Of a DNA stretch of 64,000 bases, positions 1-8,118 are shown piece after piece. The notes under the pieces are model-generated. The model had not been told where the DNA came from and ran no database searches. It saw nothing but the letters and a program-made list of their open reading frames with translations. A program made the position numbers and the translations under genes. This DNA comes from JAPLJC01 sp963697965 (GTDB taxonomy: Bacteria > Desulfobacterota > Desulfobaccia > Desulfobaccales > 0-14-0-80-60-11). The stretch is taken from positions 1,612,001-1,676,000 of the forward strand of contig OY969108.1 of assembly GCA_963697965.1 (NCBI GenBank). Direction: 5' to 3'. How positions within the stretch are numbered: position 1 is the first letter of the stretch; every line of letters starts with the position of its first letter.

Positions 1-161
1 GGGCGGCCTAGGGTGGTCCAAACCATTGTGAAACCCTGGGATGATTGGTTATTTAAGTTTTCGGGTGAGTAATTTAATCGCATATTCGAGATGGCGATGG
101 CTCAGTTTAGGGCTGCATAACCAGACCGTACAGCGGCAGATGCACCTGGAAATCGAATAAG

Positions 162-1301
162 ATGGCGGAAGACAAGGCCCTCAGTTTCCTGCGCCTGATC
201 CGCCGCGCCCAGCGCGGCAAGCTGAAGATTTATCTCGGTTACGGGGCCGGGGTGGGTAAAACCTGGCAGATGCTCCAGGAAGGGCGCCGCCTGAAGGAAG
301 AGGGTATTGACATCGTGGTGGGGCTGGTGGAGACCCATGGCCGGGTGGAGACTGGCAACCTCCTGGAAGGTCTGGAGGTCGTTCCCCGGCGGCAGGTTCA
401 ATATCGCGGCATCACCCTCGAGGAGATGGATCTCGACGCGGTGCTGGCCCGGCACCCTGAGGTGGCCCTGGTGGATGAGCTGGCCCACTCCAATGTCCCG
501 GGAAGCAAGAACCCCAAGCGTTATCAAGACGTGGAGGACCTGTTGCGCGCCGGCATCCACGTCATCAGCACCCTCAACATTCAACATCTCGAAAGCCTCT
601 ACGATTTGGTGGAGACCCACATCGGGGTCAAGGTCCATGAACGCATCCCCGACACCGTGTTGGCCGAGGCCGATGAGATTATCAACGTGGACATCTCCCC
701 GGAGGATCTGCTGCGGCGCCTCCGGGAAGGGAAGATCTATCCTCCGGAGCGGGTGTCCGTGGCCCTGGAAAACTTTTTTACACGCGTCCATCTGGACCAG
801 CTCCGGGAATTGACGCTACGGGAACTGGCCTCCCAGATTGACCTCAAGCGCCGCACCGAGCCGGAGGAAAATCCCGAGGCGGCGCCGGAACAGGTGATGG
901 TCTGCATCAGCTCCCGCGGCCCCAATGCCGCCGCCCTTCTCCGCTATGGCTCCCGCCTCGCCGGCCGCCTCAGCACCAACTGGTATGCGGTTTACGTCCA
1001 GACCCCCAAGGAGGAGTCCACCATCATCGATGCGGCCACCCAGCGCCAGCTCTCCGATAGCCTCACCCTGGCCAAACAATTGGGGGCCTTGGTCTTTCCT
1101 TATAAGGGGGAGGACATCGTGGCCACGATCCTCCATTTTGCCAGTGAATACCACGTCGGCCACATCGTCATCGGCAAGCCGGGCCGGCTGCCTGCCTGGA
1201 GACGCTGGCTGGGCCAAAAAACCGTCGCCGAGCAATTGATCTTCCAGGCCCCCCCGGGGGTAACCATTGTGGTGGTGGATACTTCTTCATTTCTTTTTTA
1301 G
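162..1301 (+). CDS. Short KdpD-like sensor protein (KdpD N-domain plus USP domain, no kinase)
   Basis: The 379-residue product matches only the cytoplasmic N-terminal half of the potassium sensor KdpD. Residues about 20-225 form the KdpD domain, with a Walker A-like stretch (GYGAGVGKT) and the conserved LVDELAHSN and LNIQHLESL segments. Residues about 240-375 look like a universal-stress-protein fold. The four membrane helices, the histidine kinase and the ATPase domains of full-length KdpD (about 900 residues) are absent. The gene ends cleanly at TAG, so this looks like a naturally short form rather than a truncation at the window edge. Short KdpD proteins of this type are known in several bacteria. 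No kdpFABC or kdpE lies nearby, so a role in potassium or cyclic-nucleotide sensing is inferred from the family only. Confidence 0.85.
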   Translation: MAEDKALSFLRLIRRAQRGKLKIYLGYGAGVGKTWQMLQEGRRLKEEGIDIVVGLVETHGRVETGNLLEGLEVVPRRQVQYRGITLEEMDLDAVLARHPEVALVDELAHSNVPGSKNPKRYQDVEDLLRAGIHVISTLNIQHLESLYDLVETHIGVKVHERIPDTVLAEADEIINVDISPEDLLRRLREGKIYPPERVSVALENFFTRVHLDQLRELTLRELASQIDLKRRTEPEENPEAAPEQVMVCISSRGPNAAALLRYGSRLAGRLSTNWYAVYVQTPKEESTIIDAATQRQLSDSLTLAKQLGALVFPYKGEDIVATILHFASEYHVGHIVIGKPGRLPAWRRWLGQKTVAEQLIFQAPPGVTIVVVDTSSFLF

Positions 1302-1335
1302 GGCCGGGTTTACGATTTTCCTTTAATAATGTAGC

Positions 1336-1353
1336 CGCAGGCTTTAGCCTGCG
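1336..1353. repeat. Short palindrome (GCAGGC/GCCTGC type)
   Basis: A 7-bp perfect stem (CGCAGGC/GCCTGCG) around TTTA lies between the KdpD-like gene and tlyA. A close copy is at 4015-4033 and a partial one at about 8938-8953. All are intergenic, as expected of REP-like dispersed palindromes. Confidence 0.6.
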
Positions 1354-1406
1354 CTGACCAAAAAATCCATCCTAACCAGCCACCAGAGAACCATCGCCAA
1401 CCGCCA

Positions 1407-2189
1407 GTGAAGACCCGTCTGGATCAGTTATTGGTAACCAAAGGCCTGGCCCGGAGCCGGACCGAGGCCCAGGCCCTGATCCTGGCGGGGCGGGTCAGCC
1501 TGGCAGGGGGCGGCATGGCGGTCAAACCCGGCACCCTGGTGGCTGGGGAGACGGCCGTCACCCTGAAGCCGGCGCCCCGTTTCGTCAGCCGGGGCGGGGA
1601 GAAGCTGGCTGCGGCCCTGGAACATTTCCGGGTGCTCCCCGCCGGCAAGACCGCCCTGGACGCCGGGGCCTCCACCGGCGGCTTTACCCAGGTCCTCTTG
1701 CTGGCCGGGTCCCAAAAAGTCTATGCCGTGGATGTGGGCTACGGCCAGCTCGACGCCACCCTGCGGGCCGACCCCCGGGTGGTGGCCCTGGAGCGCCGCA
1801 ACCTCCGCCATTTAACCCGGGAAGACATCCCCGAGCCCATCGATCTCATTACCCTGGACCTCTCCTTTATCTCCCTCACCCTGGTGCTGCCCCGGATGCT
1901 GGAGTTTCTCCGCCCCGGCGGCGAGATCGTGGCCCTGGTAAAGCCCCAGTTCGAAGTGGGCAAGGGCCAGGTGGGTAAAGGCGGGGTGGTGCGGGAGCCG
2001 GTCCGGCAACAGGAGGCGGTGGCCAAGGTGGCGGCCGCGGCCGCGGCTCTGGGCTTTCAGGTGAGCCTGGCCTTCCCGTCTCCCCTCAAGGGACCCAAGG
2101 GAAATCAAGAATATTTTCTGTATCTTATCGGTCCCAGGGCGGAGCCCGGAGCGGCGGAAGTTGTTGACAAGGACCCTAAGGAATTTTAA
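1407..2189 (+). CDS. tlyA: TlyA family rRNA 2'-O-methyltransferase (hemolysin A family)
   Basis: This 260-residue protein has the two-domain TlyA layout. Residues 1-60 are an S4 RNA-binding domain (RLDQLLVTKGLARSR, then LILAGRVSL). An FtsJ-like SAM methyltransferase follows, with motif I DAGASTGGFT at about residue 80 and the LDLSFISL and ALVKPQFE segments typical of the family. Members methylate ribose 2'-OH groups of 16S/23S rRNA (C1409/C1920 in mycobacteria). The start is GTG, since no ATG stands at the head of the S4 domain. No ribosome-binding site stands out. Length and domain order are complete. Confidence 0.93.
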   Translation: MKTRLDQLLVTKGLARSRTEAQALILAGRVSLAGGGMAVKPGTLVAGETAVTLKPAPRFVSRGGEKLAAALEHFRVLPAGKTALDAGASTGGFTQVLLLAGSQKVYAVDVGYGQLDATLRADPRVVALERRNLRHLTREDIPEPIDLITLDLSFISLTLVLPRMLEFLRPGGEIVALVKPQFEVGKGQVGKGGVVREPVRQQEAVAKVAAAAAALGFQVSLAFPSPLKGPKGNQEYFLYLIGPRAEPGAAEVVDKDPKEF

Positions 2190-2251
2190 AATTTATCAAT
2201 AACCATCTAAACTAAAAATCATCGGATTTATTTCAACATAGGAGTAAGCAG

Positions 2252-3097
2252 ATGGAAAACCGGGTAAAAACGGTGCTCTTATTGACCGTGTTGACGATAT
2301 TCCTCATTTTCATAGGGAAGCTGCTGGGCGGCCGCCAGGGGATGTACCTGGCCTTTATCCTGGCCCTGGGCATGAATTTCTTCAGCTATTGGTTTTCGGA
2401 CAAGATCGTCCTGCGCATGTACAGGGCCCAGGAAGTGAGCCCCACGGAGGCGCCGCAGATCCATCAGATGGTGGAGGAACTGGCCCACGAGGCGGGGATT
2501 CCCAAACCCAGGGTGTACCTCATCCCGGATGATTCCCCCAACGCCTTCGCCACCGGCCGCAACCCGCAGCATGCCGCGGTGGCGGCCACCCAAGGGATTA
2601 TCCGGCTGCTGACCCCGGTGGAACTCAAGGGGGTGCTGGGTCATGAGCTGGGCCACGTGCTCAACCGCGATATCCTCATCTCCTCCATCGCCGCCACCCT
2701 GGCCGGCGCCATCATGATCCTGGCGAGCATGGCCAGGTGGGGGGCAATTTTGGGTATGGGCCGGGACGACGATGAGGGAGGGGGCATCTTAGGGGTTCTG
2801 GTCCTGTCCATCACCGCCCCCATCGCCGCCATGCTTGTCCAGATGGCCGTCTCCCGTTCCCGGGAGTACCTGGCGGATGAAACCGGGGCCCATCTGACCC
2901 ACAACCCGGAATCCCTGGCCCGGGCCCTGGAAAAGCTCTCCGTGGGCACCCAACGGGTTCCCATGGACGCCAGCCCCGCCACGGCCCATATGTTCATTGT
3001 CAACCCCCTGGCCGGTGGCAGCCTCATGAACCTCTTCAGCACCCATCCGCCCATTGAAGACCGGGTGGAGCGCCTGCGGGCCATGCGCAGCTATTGA
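2252..3097 (+). CDS. htpX: HtpX-type membrane zinc metalloprotease
   Basis: A 281-residue M48B peptidase of normal length. Two hydrophobic helices lie at about residues 7-50. The zinc-binding motif HELGH is at about residue 131, followed by the third ligand region SREYLADE at about residue 205. Two further membrane segments lie between them. The start ATG has a good GGAG ribosome-binding site. HtpX cleaves misfolded inner-membrane proteins at the cytoplasmic face. It is followed at close range by a TPR gene, and both may share the terminator at 3945. Confidence 0.95.
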   Translation: MENRVKTVLLLTVLTIFLIFIGKLLGGRQGMYLAFILALGMNFFSYWFSDKIVLRMYRAQEVSPTEAPQIHQMVEELAHEAGIPKPRVYLIPDDSPNAFATGRNPQHAAVAATQGIIRLLTPVELKGVLGHELGHVLNRDILISSIAATLAGAIMILASMARWGAILGMGRDDDEGGGILGVLVLSITAPIAAMLVQMAVSRSREYLADETGAHLTHNPESLARALEKLSVGTQRVPMDASPATAHMFIVNPLAGGSLMNLFSTHPPIEDRVERLRAMRSY

Positions 3098-3135
3098 TTT
3101 CCAGTTTCCGTGAGCGGCAGGCCCGGGAGACTACC

Positions 3136-3855
3136 ATGAAGCGCTGGCGTCGTTTGCTGGTCCTGGTTTTTTGCCTGCTGGTTCTGCCGCAGCAGGTGTG
3201 GGCCAACCAAGACCTGCTCGCGCAGGGGATCGCGGCCCAAAAGGCCGGCAACAATGAGTTGGCCCTGACGTTGCTCGGCAAATATCTGGAGCAGAACCCG
3301 GGCGTGACCGAGGTCCGGCGCCACCTGGCCCTGGCCCTGGCCGGCCTGGGCCGCAATACCGAGGCCCTGGCAGAGCTGGACCGGGGTCTGGCTGCACACC
3401 CCCAGGACCTGCAGTTGCTCCTGGCCAAGGCGAACCTGCTGGCCGGCCTGGAGCGGCAGCCCGAGGCCATCGCGGTCCTGACCGCGGCCCTCAAATGCGA
3501 CCCCCAAAACGTCGAGGTCCTCAAGGAGCGGGGTGAATGCCAGGCTCAAGAGGGCGCCTTCCCGGAGGCCATGGCCGACCTCAACCGGGCCGCGCAATTG
3601 GCCCCCCGGGACCCCTGGGTCTTCAACAAGCGGGGCCTGGTCTGGTTCTGCCAGGGGGATTACCAGAAAGCGGTGGCGGACTTTTCCACCGCCATCAGCC
3701 TGGCCCCGGATTCGCCCCACGCCTATTTTTTCCGGGGCAACATCTACCGCTACCACCTGGGAGAGATGGATAAGGCCATCGCCGACTACCGCAAGGCCTG
3801 CGCCCTGGGGCACCCGCTCTCCTGCCTGGAGCTGGAGAAGCTGGGGGCCAAATAA
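3136..3855 (+). CDS. Secreted tetratricopeptide repeat protein
   Basis: The 239-residue product begins with a clear Sec signal peptide (MKRWRR, a leucine/valine-rich core, cleavage after VWA). About five to six TPR units follow through residue 230, with repeated alanine, leucine and glycine positions such as RRHLALALAGLGRNTEAL and ADFSTAISLAPDSPHAYFFRG. TPR arrays mediate protein-protein contacts, here outside the cytoplasm. I chose the ATG at 3136, preceded by GGGAG, over a TTG at 3094 because the signal peptide starts there. The gene lies 38 bp after htpX and before a strong terminator. The partner is unknown. Confidence 0.85.
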   Translation: MKRWRRLLVLVFCLLVLPQQVWANQDLLAQGIAAQKAGNNELALTLLGKYLEQNPGVTEVRRHLALALAGLGRNTEALAELDRGLAAHPQDLQLLLAKANLLAGLERQPEAIAVLTAALKCDPQNVEVLKERGECQAQEGAFPEAMADLNRAAQLAPRDPWVFNKRGLVWFCQGDYQKAVADFSTAISLAPDSPHAYFFRGNIYRYHLGEMDKAIADYRKACALGHPLSCLELEKLGAK

Positions 3856-3944
3856 GACGGTTTTCGGTTTTCGGTTTTCGGCAAAAGCAAAATCAAAACC
3901 AAAGATGGCAGTTTTGGGTAAAACCAAACCAATGAGAACCATCA

Positions 3945-3973
3945 GGGGCGGCTCCGAGGCCGCCCTTTTTTTT
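3945..3973 (+). terminator. Rho-independent terminator
   Basis: A 7-bp GC-only stem (GGGCGGC/GCCGCCC) around TCCGAG is followed directly by eight T residues. It lies 90 bp past the TPR gene and most likely ends the htpX-TPR transcript. Confidence 0.9.
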
Positions 3974-4080
3974 ATCAAATATTAGGAATACCCGGTCTAT
4001 GGGGGAGAAAGCGTCGCAGGCTTTCAGCCTGTGATTGGGTTGCCCCCTAATATCCTGTCTGGAATATGTTTATTTATCTT

Positions 4081-4243
4081 CGCCCTAAAACTCCCCCTCC
4101 CTGAGAGGGGAGGGGGTTGGGGGGAGGGTGGCAACAGATGGTAAATGAAAGACAAATTACCACCCCCACCCGGTGTCGCCCCCTCAAGGGGGAGGGGAAA
4201 AGGCAAAGCATTTAGGCAACGTTTCCGTGGGACACAATACTAG
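4081..4243. mobile_element. MITE-like dispersed repeat, copy 1 (left end degenerate)
   Basis: This stretch matches the copies at 5431 and 15842 over the CCCTCC...GGGAGGG interior, the AAATTACCACCCCCACC block and the right terminal repeat GTGGGACACAATACTAG. The left terminal repeat is not recognisable. There is no coding capacity. It lies in the gap before fdhD, together with other palindromes. Confidence 0.7.
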
Positions 4244-4253
4244 GAAACGGTGG

Positions 4254-4424
4254 CAGTAGGGCGGGTTTTAAACCCGCCCCTACAGGACGGACACCTGGGA
4301 AAGCCCCTGCTCAAAACTCGAAACTGGGCGGCCCGATCACAGTCGAGTAGGGCGCGTCTTAGGCGCCCATAATGGTGCGTGAGACGCACCCTACCGAGGC
4401 GACCCGGCGGGTCGCCCCTACAAC
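4254..4424. repeat. Cluster of short palindromes between MITE copy 1 and fdhD
   Basis: Four different intergenic palindromes follow each other: GGGCGGGTTTTAAACCCGCCC at about 4260, a GGGCGCGTCTTAGGCGCC unit, a GGTGCGTGAGACGCACC unit, and GGCGACCCGGCGGGTCGCC just before the fdhD stop. They look like REP-type units. No gene is supported in this 569-base gap (3856-4424). Confidence 0.55.
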
Positions 4425-5234
4425 TCAAGACCTGATGCGCTCCGGGTGGCTGTAGATATTGAGTCGCCGGTCCCGGACGAAGCCGGCCACGGTGAGATGG
4501 AGTTCCTGGGCCAGTTCCAGGGCCATGGTGGTGGGGGCGGAGACCGCCGCCAGGATGGAGATGCCGGCCCGGGCGGCTTTAAGCACCATTTCGAAGCTGA
4601 TCCGGCCGCTAAGCAGGGCCACCAGGGCGGTTGGGTCCCGCTTCTTAAGCAGGGCCAGGCCGATCACCTTATCGAGGGCATTATGGCGCCCCACGTCTTC
4701 GGCCATCAGAAAAGGGTCGCCGCCGGGGGCAGCCAGGGCCGCCCCGTGGCTGCCGCCGGTGGCCCGGAAAGTGCTCTGGGCCTCTTGCATGCGGGCCGTC
4801 AGGGAGAAGAGCTCGTCCGGGGTGACGGTCAGGGCGCTTTCCAGCGGGGCAACCTGGCGGCGGATTTCACTCACCGCCTCCTTGGCGCACAACCCGCAAC
4901 TGGAGTAGGCCACCTCCAGGTGGCGCCGGCCCCGCCGGGCCAGGGCCGCTTCCGTCAGCGAGACGTCCACCACGTTGGGGGGGAGCAGCGGGTCGGTGGC
5001 GGTGCCGCAAAAATGGAGGGTAATGACCTCGGAGAGATTTTGCATGATGCCCTCGGTGAACAAGAAACCCAGGGCCAGTTCCTTTTCCAGCCCCGGCAGG
5101 CGCATCAGCACCTGGAAGGGCTCCCCCGCCAGGCGAATCTCCAGGGGCTCCTCCACGACCACCAGGTCGCGGGTTTCTTCGAATCGGCCCTGAAGATAGC
5201 GCCGGATCGGCAGCTCTGCGGTTGGCTCGGACAT
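4425..5234 (-). CDS. fdhD: FdhD sulfurtransferase for formate dehydrogenase maturation
   Basis: The 269-residue protein has the FdhD hallmarks: the N-terminal EEPLEIRLAGEPFQVLMRLPG segment, an ELALGFLFTEGI motif, the essential CGLC pair inside SSCGLCAKE, and the C-terminal SGRISFEMVLKAARAGI and SAPTTMALELA blocks. FdhD transfers sulfur from the cysteine desulfurase IscS to the molybdenum bis-MGD cofactor of formate dehydrogenase. The ATG at 5234 was preferred over an upstream in-frame codon because it has an AAGGA site and opens on MSEPTAELPI. No formate dehydrogenase lies beside it. The Mo enzyme at 20670 is a possible, unproven client. Confidence 0.95.
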   Translation of the reverse strand: MSEPTAELPIRRYLQGRFEETRDLVVVEEPLEIRLAGEPFQVLMRLPGLEKELALGFLFTEGIMQNLSEVITLHFCGTATDPLLPPNVVDVSLTEAALARRGRRHLEVAYSSCGLCAKEAVSEIRRQVAPLESALTVTPDELFSLTARMQEAQSTFRATGGSHGAALAAPGGDPFLMAEDVGRHNALDKVIGLALLKKRDPTALVALLSGRISFEMVLKAARAGISILAAVSAPTTMALELAQELHLTVAGFVRDRRLNIYSHPERIRS

Positions 5235-5326
5235 GATCCTTTTTTGGGTTTCCAGTTTTCTGTTTTCTGTGGAAGACCCAGGCAAAGTCAAAGTTACTAG
5301 AAGCTGCTGCAAAACTTTATTTCAAT

Positions 5327-5398
5327 TGTCATCCTGAACGAAGTGAATGATCTCAAGTAACTAAAATTACTAGATTCTTAGCTTCGCTCAGAATGACA
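5327..5398. repeat. Dispersed palindromic repeat (TGTCATCCTGA...TCAGAATGACA), copy 1
   Basis: An imperfect inverted repeat with ends TGTCATCCTGAACGAAG and CTTCGCTCAGAATGACA. Better-conserved copies are at 15659 and 63789. It lies upstream of fdhD and downstream of the agmatinase. Units with these ends are widely dispersed in bacterial genomes. Confidence 0.7.
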
Positions 5399-5430
5399 TT
5401 TTTTGGCAGACTGAGGTCTTACAATAACTG

Positions 5431-5625
5431 CTAGTGGAATGTCCCGCAATTATCTTAACAAAAGATTTGAGAGAAATCCCCCCTCCCTTGAGGGGAGGGG
5501 GTTGGGGGGAGGGTGGCAACATAAGGTGAATTAAAAATAAATTACCACCCCCACCTGTCGCCCCCTCAAGTGGGAGGGAGAAAAGCTAAGCATTTATGCA
5601 TCGTTTCGGTGGGACACAATGCTAT
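5431..5625. mobile_element. MITE-like dispersed repeat, copy 2
   Basis: It begins with CTAGTGGAATGTCCCGC and ends with GTGGGACACAATGCTAT, which are imperfect inverted repeats. The interior has the same G-run/C-run palindromes and the AAATTACCACCCCCACC block as the other copies. It is non-coding and about 195 bp. Confidence 0.7.
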
Positions 5626-5661
5626 CAGAGACGAAAGGCGGAAAATGGAAAACGCTCCCCC

Positions 5662-6540
5662 TCACCGCCGGGAGTTTCGGTAGATATAGCCCAGGGCCTT
5701 ATAAAGCAGACGGGCGGCGGTGAATTCGCTCAGCCGCTGGCTCGGGATGGGGGCCAGTTCCACCAGGTCCAGGCCGATGATGGGGCCTCTCTGGGCCAGG
5801 GCCGCCATGACGGCCAGCACCTGGTAATAGGTCAAGCCGCCGGGCTCCGGGGTCCCCACCCCTGGCATGATGCCCGGGTCCAGGGCGTCCAGGTCGATGC
5901 TCAGGTAGACCGGTCCCGAAATGGCTTGGAGATGGTCCAGGGCGATCTGCCAGCCTGGCGCAGTGTGCAGGTCCCGGGCCGGAAAGACCTTGAGGCGCGG
6001 CGCCACCCGCAGGAGCTGGAACTCCTCCTGGGAGTAGCTGCGGACTCCCAGGAGGGTCAGCGGCCGGCCCAACTCGTAGACCCGGCGCAGGACGCAGGCG
6101 TGGGAGAATTTGCTGCCGTCATAAGCGTCCCGGAGATCGGCGTGGGCGTCCAGGGCCACCACCGTCAGGTCCGGGTAACGGGTCTGGGCTGCCTGCACCA
6201 GGGCGGTGGTGATGGTGTGTTCGCCCCCCAGGGCGGCGATCAATTTCCCCTGCTGAATCCAGGGCTGCACCAGGCGGCGGATCTTGTCCAGCATGGCCTG
6301 AGGGCCGGAGGCCTCCGGCAGCACCGGCATGGCGGTGGCCAGGCGGATGGCGGCCGCGGGTTCCCAATCGCCCTCTTCATCCCACAGCTCCACCTGCCGG
6401 GAAGCCGCCAAGATGGCCTCCGGCCCTTCCCGGGTACCGCCCCCGTAGGTGACCGTGGCTTCGTAGGGGATGGGCAGAACCACCGCTTCGGCTTCTTTCA
6501 CGGGCAGGGATCTGGCATCCAGAAAGGTTAGACTAGACAT
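5662..6540 (-). CDS. speB: Agmatinase / ureohydrolase (arginase superfamily)
   Basis: A complete 292-residue ureohydrolase. The binuclear manganese ligands lie in GGEHT (about residue 108), DAHADLR (about 130) and SIDLDALDPGIMPGVGTPEPGG (about 210-230). An EL motif near VELAP completes the site. Agmatinase hydrolyses agmatine to putrescine and urea for polyamine synthesis. Related bacterial arginases, formiminoglutamases and guanidine hydrolases share these motifs, so substrate choice is inferred from overall similarity. Its start overlaps the end of the NtrC-type regulator gene by 8 bases, so the two are probably translationally coupled. Confidence 0.88.
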   Translation of the reverse strand: MSSLTFLDARSLPVKEAEAVVLPIPYEATVTYGGGTREGPEAILAASRQVELWDEEGDWEPAAAIRLATAMPVLPEASGPQAMLDKIRRLVQPWIQQGKLIAALGGEHTITTALVQAAQTRYPDLTVVALDAHADLRDAYDGSKFSHACVLRRVYELGRPLTLLGVRSYSQEEFQLLRVAPRLKVFPARDLHTAPGWQIALDHLQAISGPVYLSIDLDALDPGIMPGVGTPEPGGLTYYQVLAVMAALAQRGPIIGLDLVELAPIPSQRLSEFTAARLLYKALGYIYRNSRR

Positions 6541-7909
6541 GGTCCGGCGCCCCCGGCTCCACTTCCTTCAATTCCATCTCTTTCAGACGTCGGTAGATGG
6601 TGGCCAGGCCGATGCCCAGGAGGCGGGCGGCCAACTCTTTGTCGCCCTCGGTTCTCTTCAGGGTCTGGAGGATGGCCAGGCGCTCGATCTCCCCCATGGT
6701 AACGCCCACCGGCAGGACGATCTTGTCATCATCCGGGGAATGCCGGCGGATTTCGTCTGGCAGGTCCGTAAAGGCCACCAGATTGCCGGTGGTCAGGGCC
6801 ACGGCCCGTTCCACCACGTTTTGGAGCTCCCGCACGTTCCCCGGCCAGGAATAACCCTCCAGGGCCCGCATAGCCTCGGGGCTGAACCCCATGGCCGGGC
6901 GGGCGTTTTCCAGGCAGAACTTGTCCAGGAAGTGCAGGGCCAGCAGGGGGATGTCCTCCGGCCGCTCCCGCAAGGGCGGTACGATGAGGTGGATGACGTG
7001 GAGCCGGTAAAACAGGTCCTTGCGGAAACGCCCGGCGGCCACCGCGGCCTCCAGGTCCAGGTTGGTGGCGGCGATCAGCCGCACGTCCACCTTCAGGGTT
7101 TGGGACCCTCCCACCCTTTCGAACTCTCCCTCCTGGAGCACCCGCAGCAGCTTCACCTGGGTGGGCGGGGGCATCTCGCTGATCTCATCCAGGAAGAGGG
7201 TGCCGCCGTCGGCCAACTCGAAACGGCCTTTGCGTTGCTGGGTGGCCCCGGTGAAGGACCCTTTCTCGTGACCGAAGAGTTCCGATTCGATGAGTCCTTC
7301 CGGCAAGGCGCCGCAATTCACCCTGACGAAGGGCTTGGACCGGCGGGGGCTCTGGTAATGGATGGCCTCGGCGATGAGTTCCTTGCCCACCCCGCTCTCC
7401 CCGGAAAGGAGGGCGGTGCTTTTGGTGGGGGCGATCTGGCCGACCAGTTGCATGAGCTTGAGGAAGGCCGCGGACCGGCCCATCATGCGCCCACTGGCGC
7501 TGCGCTCCTTCAGGGCCTGGCGCAGCCGCTCGTTTTCCACCAGGAGCTTTTGGGTCTCCAGTGCCCGGGTCACCACCTTACGCAGTTCGCCCATGCGGAA
7601 ATCTTTGGTGATGAAGTCGTAAATCCCCCGCTTCAAGGCGGAGACGGCCTCATCCACGGTGGCGTGGCCGGAGATCATGATGGCGATGGCCTCGGGACGC
7701 AGGATACGCAAGGCCCCGAAGAGCTCGGTGCCCGTCATGTCCGGGAGCTTCAGATCAATGATGGCCAGATCCACCGGGTGGCGCCGCACCTCATCCAGGG
7801 CCGCCACCCCGCTGGCCGCGGCGTGAATCTCATGGCCCAGCTTCTTGAGCCCGGTGGCCAGCGCCTCCCGGGTGGGTCCATCGTCGTCCACTACTAAAAT
7901 GACGCTCAT
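6533..7909 (-). CDS. NtrC-family sigma54-dependent response regulator
   Basis: The 458 residues form the standard three-part NtrC protein. Residues 1-120 are the receiver (VVDDD, phospho-acceptor in IIDLKLPDM, conserved K in ITKDF). Residues about 140-380 are the AAA+ ATPase, with Walker A GESGVGKE, a GSFTGA loop that contacts sigma54, and DEISEMP. The C-terminal Fis-type helix-turn-helix is AARLLGIGLATIYRRLKEME. It activates sigma54 promoters once phosphorylated. No partner histidine kinase is encoded beside it. It is the upstream gene of a two-gene unit with the agmatinase, so control of polyamine or nitrogen metabolism is possible but unproven. Confidence 0.95.
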   Translation of the reverse strand: MSVILVVDDDGPTREALATGLKKLGHEIHAAASGVAALDEVRRHPVDLAIIDLKLPDMTGTELFGALRILRPEAIAIMISGHATVDEAVSALKRGIYDFITKDFRMGELRKVVTRALETQKLLVENERLRQALKERSASGRMMGRSAAFLKLMQLVGQIAPTKSTALLSGESGVGKELIAEAIHYQSPRRSKPFVRVNCGALPEGLIESELFGHEKGSFTGATQQRKGRFELADGGTLFLDEISEMPPPTQVKLLRVLQEGEFERVGGSQTLKVDVRLIAATNLDLEAAVAAGRFRKDLFYRLHVIHLIVPPLRERPEDIPLLALHFLDKFCLENARPAMGFSPEAMRALEGYSWPGNVRELQNVVERAVALTTGNLVAFTDLPDEIRRHSPDDDKIVLPVGVTMGEIERLAILQTLKRTEGDKELAARLLGIGLATIYRRLKEMELKEVEPGAPDHV

Positions 7910-8118
7910 TTTATAGCTCTCAGCTTGCAGCGGTCAGCTTTCAGCTTTTTGATGAACGAGGTTATGAGAATCTCGTCAGGAAACACTTTATAGAATTCTA
8001 AGCCTAATTGATGGCTCTGCTGCCAAACTTTTTGTTTTTTAAAATCCCTCATCAGCCTTCGCTTTTGGTCTTTTGCTTTTAGCTGAAAGCTGACCGCTGA
8101 AAGCTGACCGCTTCTTTT
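7910..8118. repeat. Intergenic AGCTGAAAGCTGACCGCTGAAAG repeats
   Basis: CAGCGGTCAGCTTTCAGC occurs at about 7928. Its inverse (GCTGAAAGCTGACCGC) is repeated in tandem at about 8085-8110. The two blocks face each other across an AT-rich stretch. No gene is seen. Confidence 0.55.

Noticed and set aside
4081..5625. A CRISPR array or RNA gene in the repeat-rich gap around fdhD
   Set aside because: The repeats are unequal palindromes at irregular distances without spacers of constant length, and no cas gene is nearby.
6470..7897. A 475-codon open frame antisense to the NtrC-type regulator
   Set aside because: It mirrors the real gene codon for codon, as expected in GC-rich DNA, and its product is low-complexity (His/Gly/Gln-rich) with no domain. 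The same holds for other long antisense frames, such as those opposite the TauE-like gene and the molybdoenzyme.
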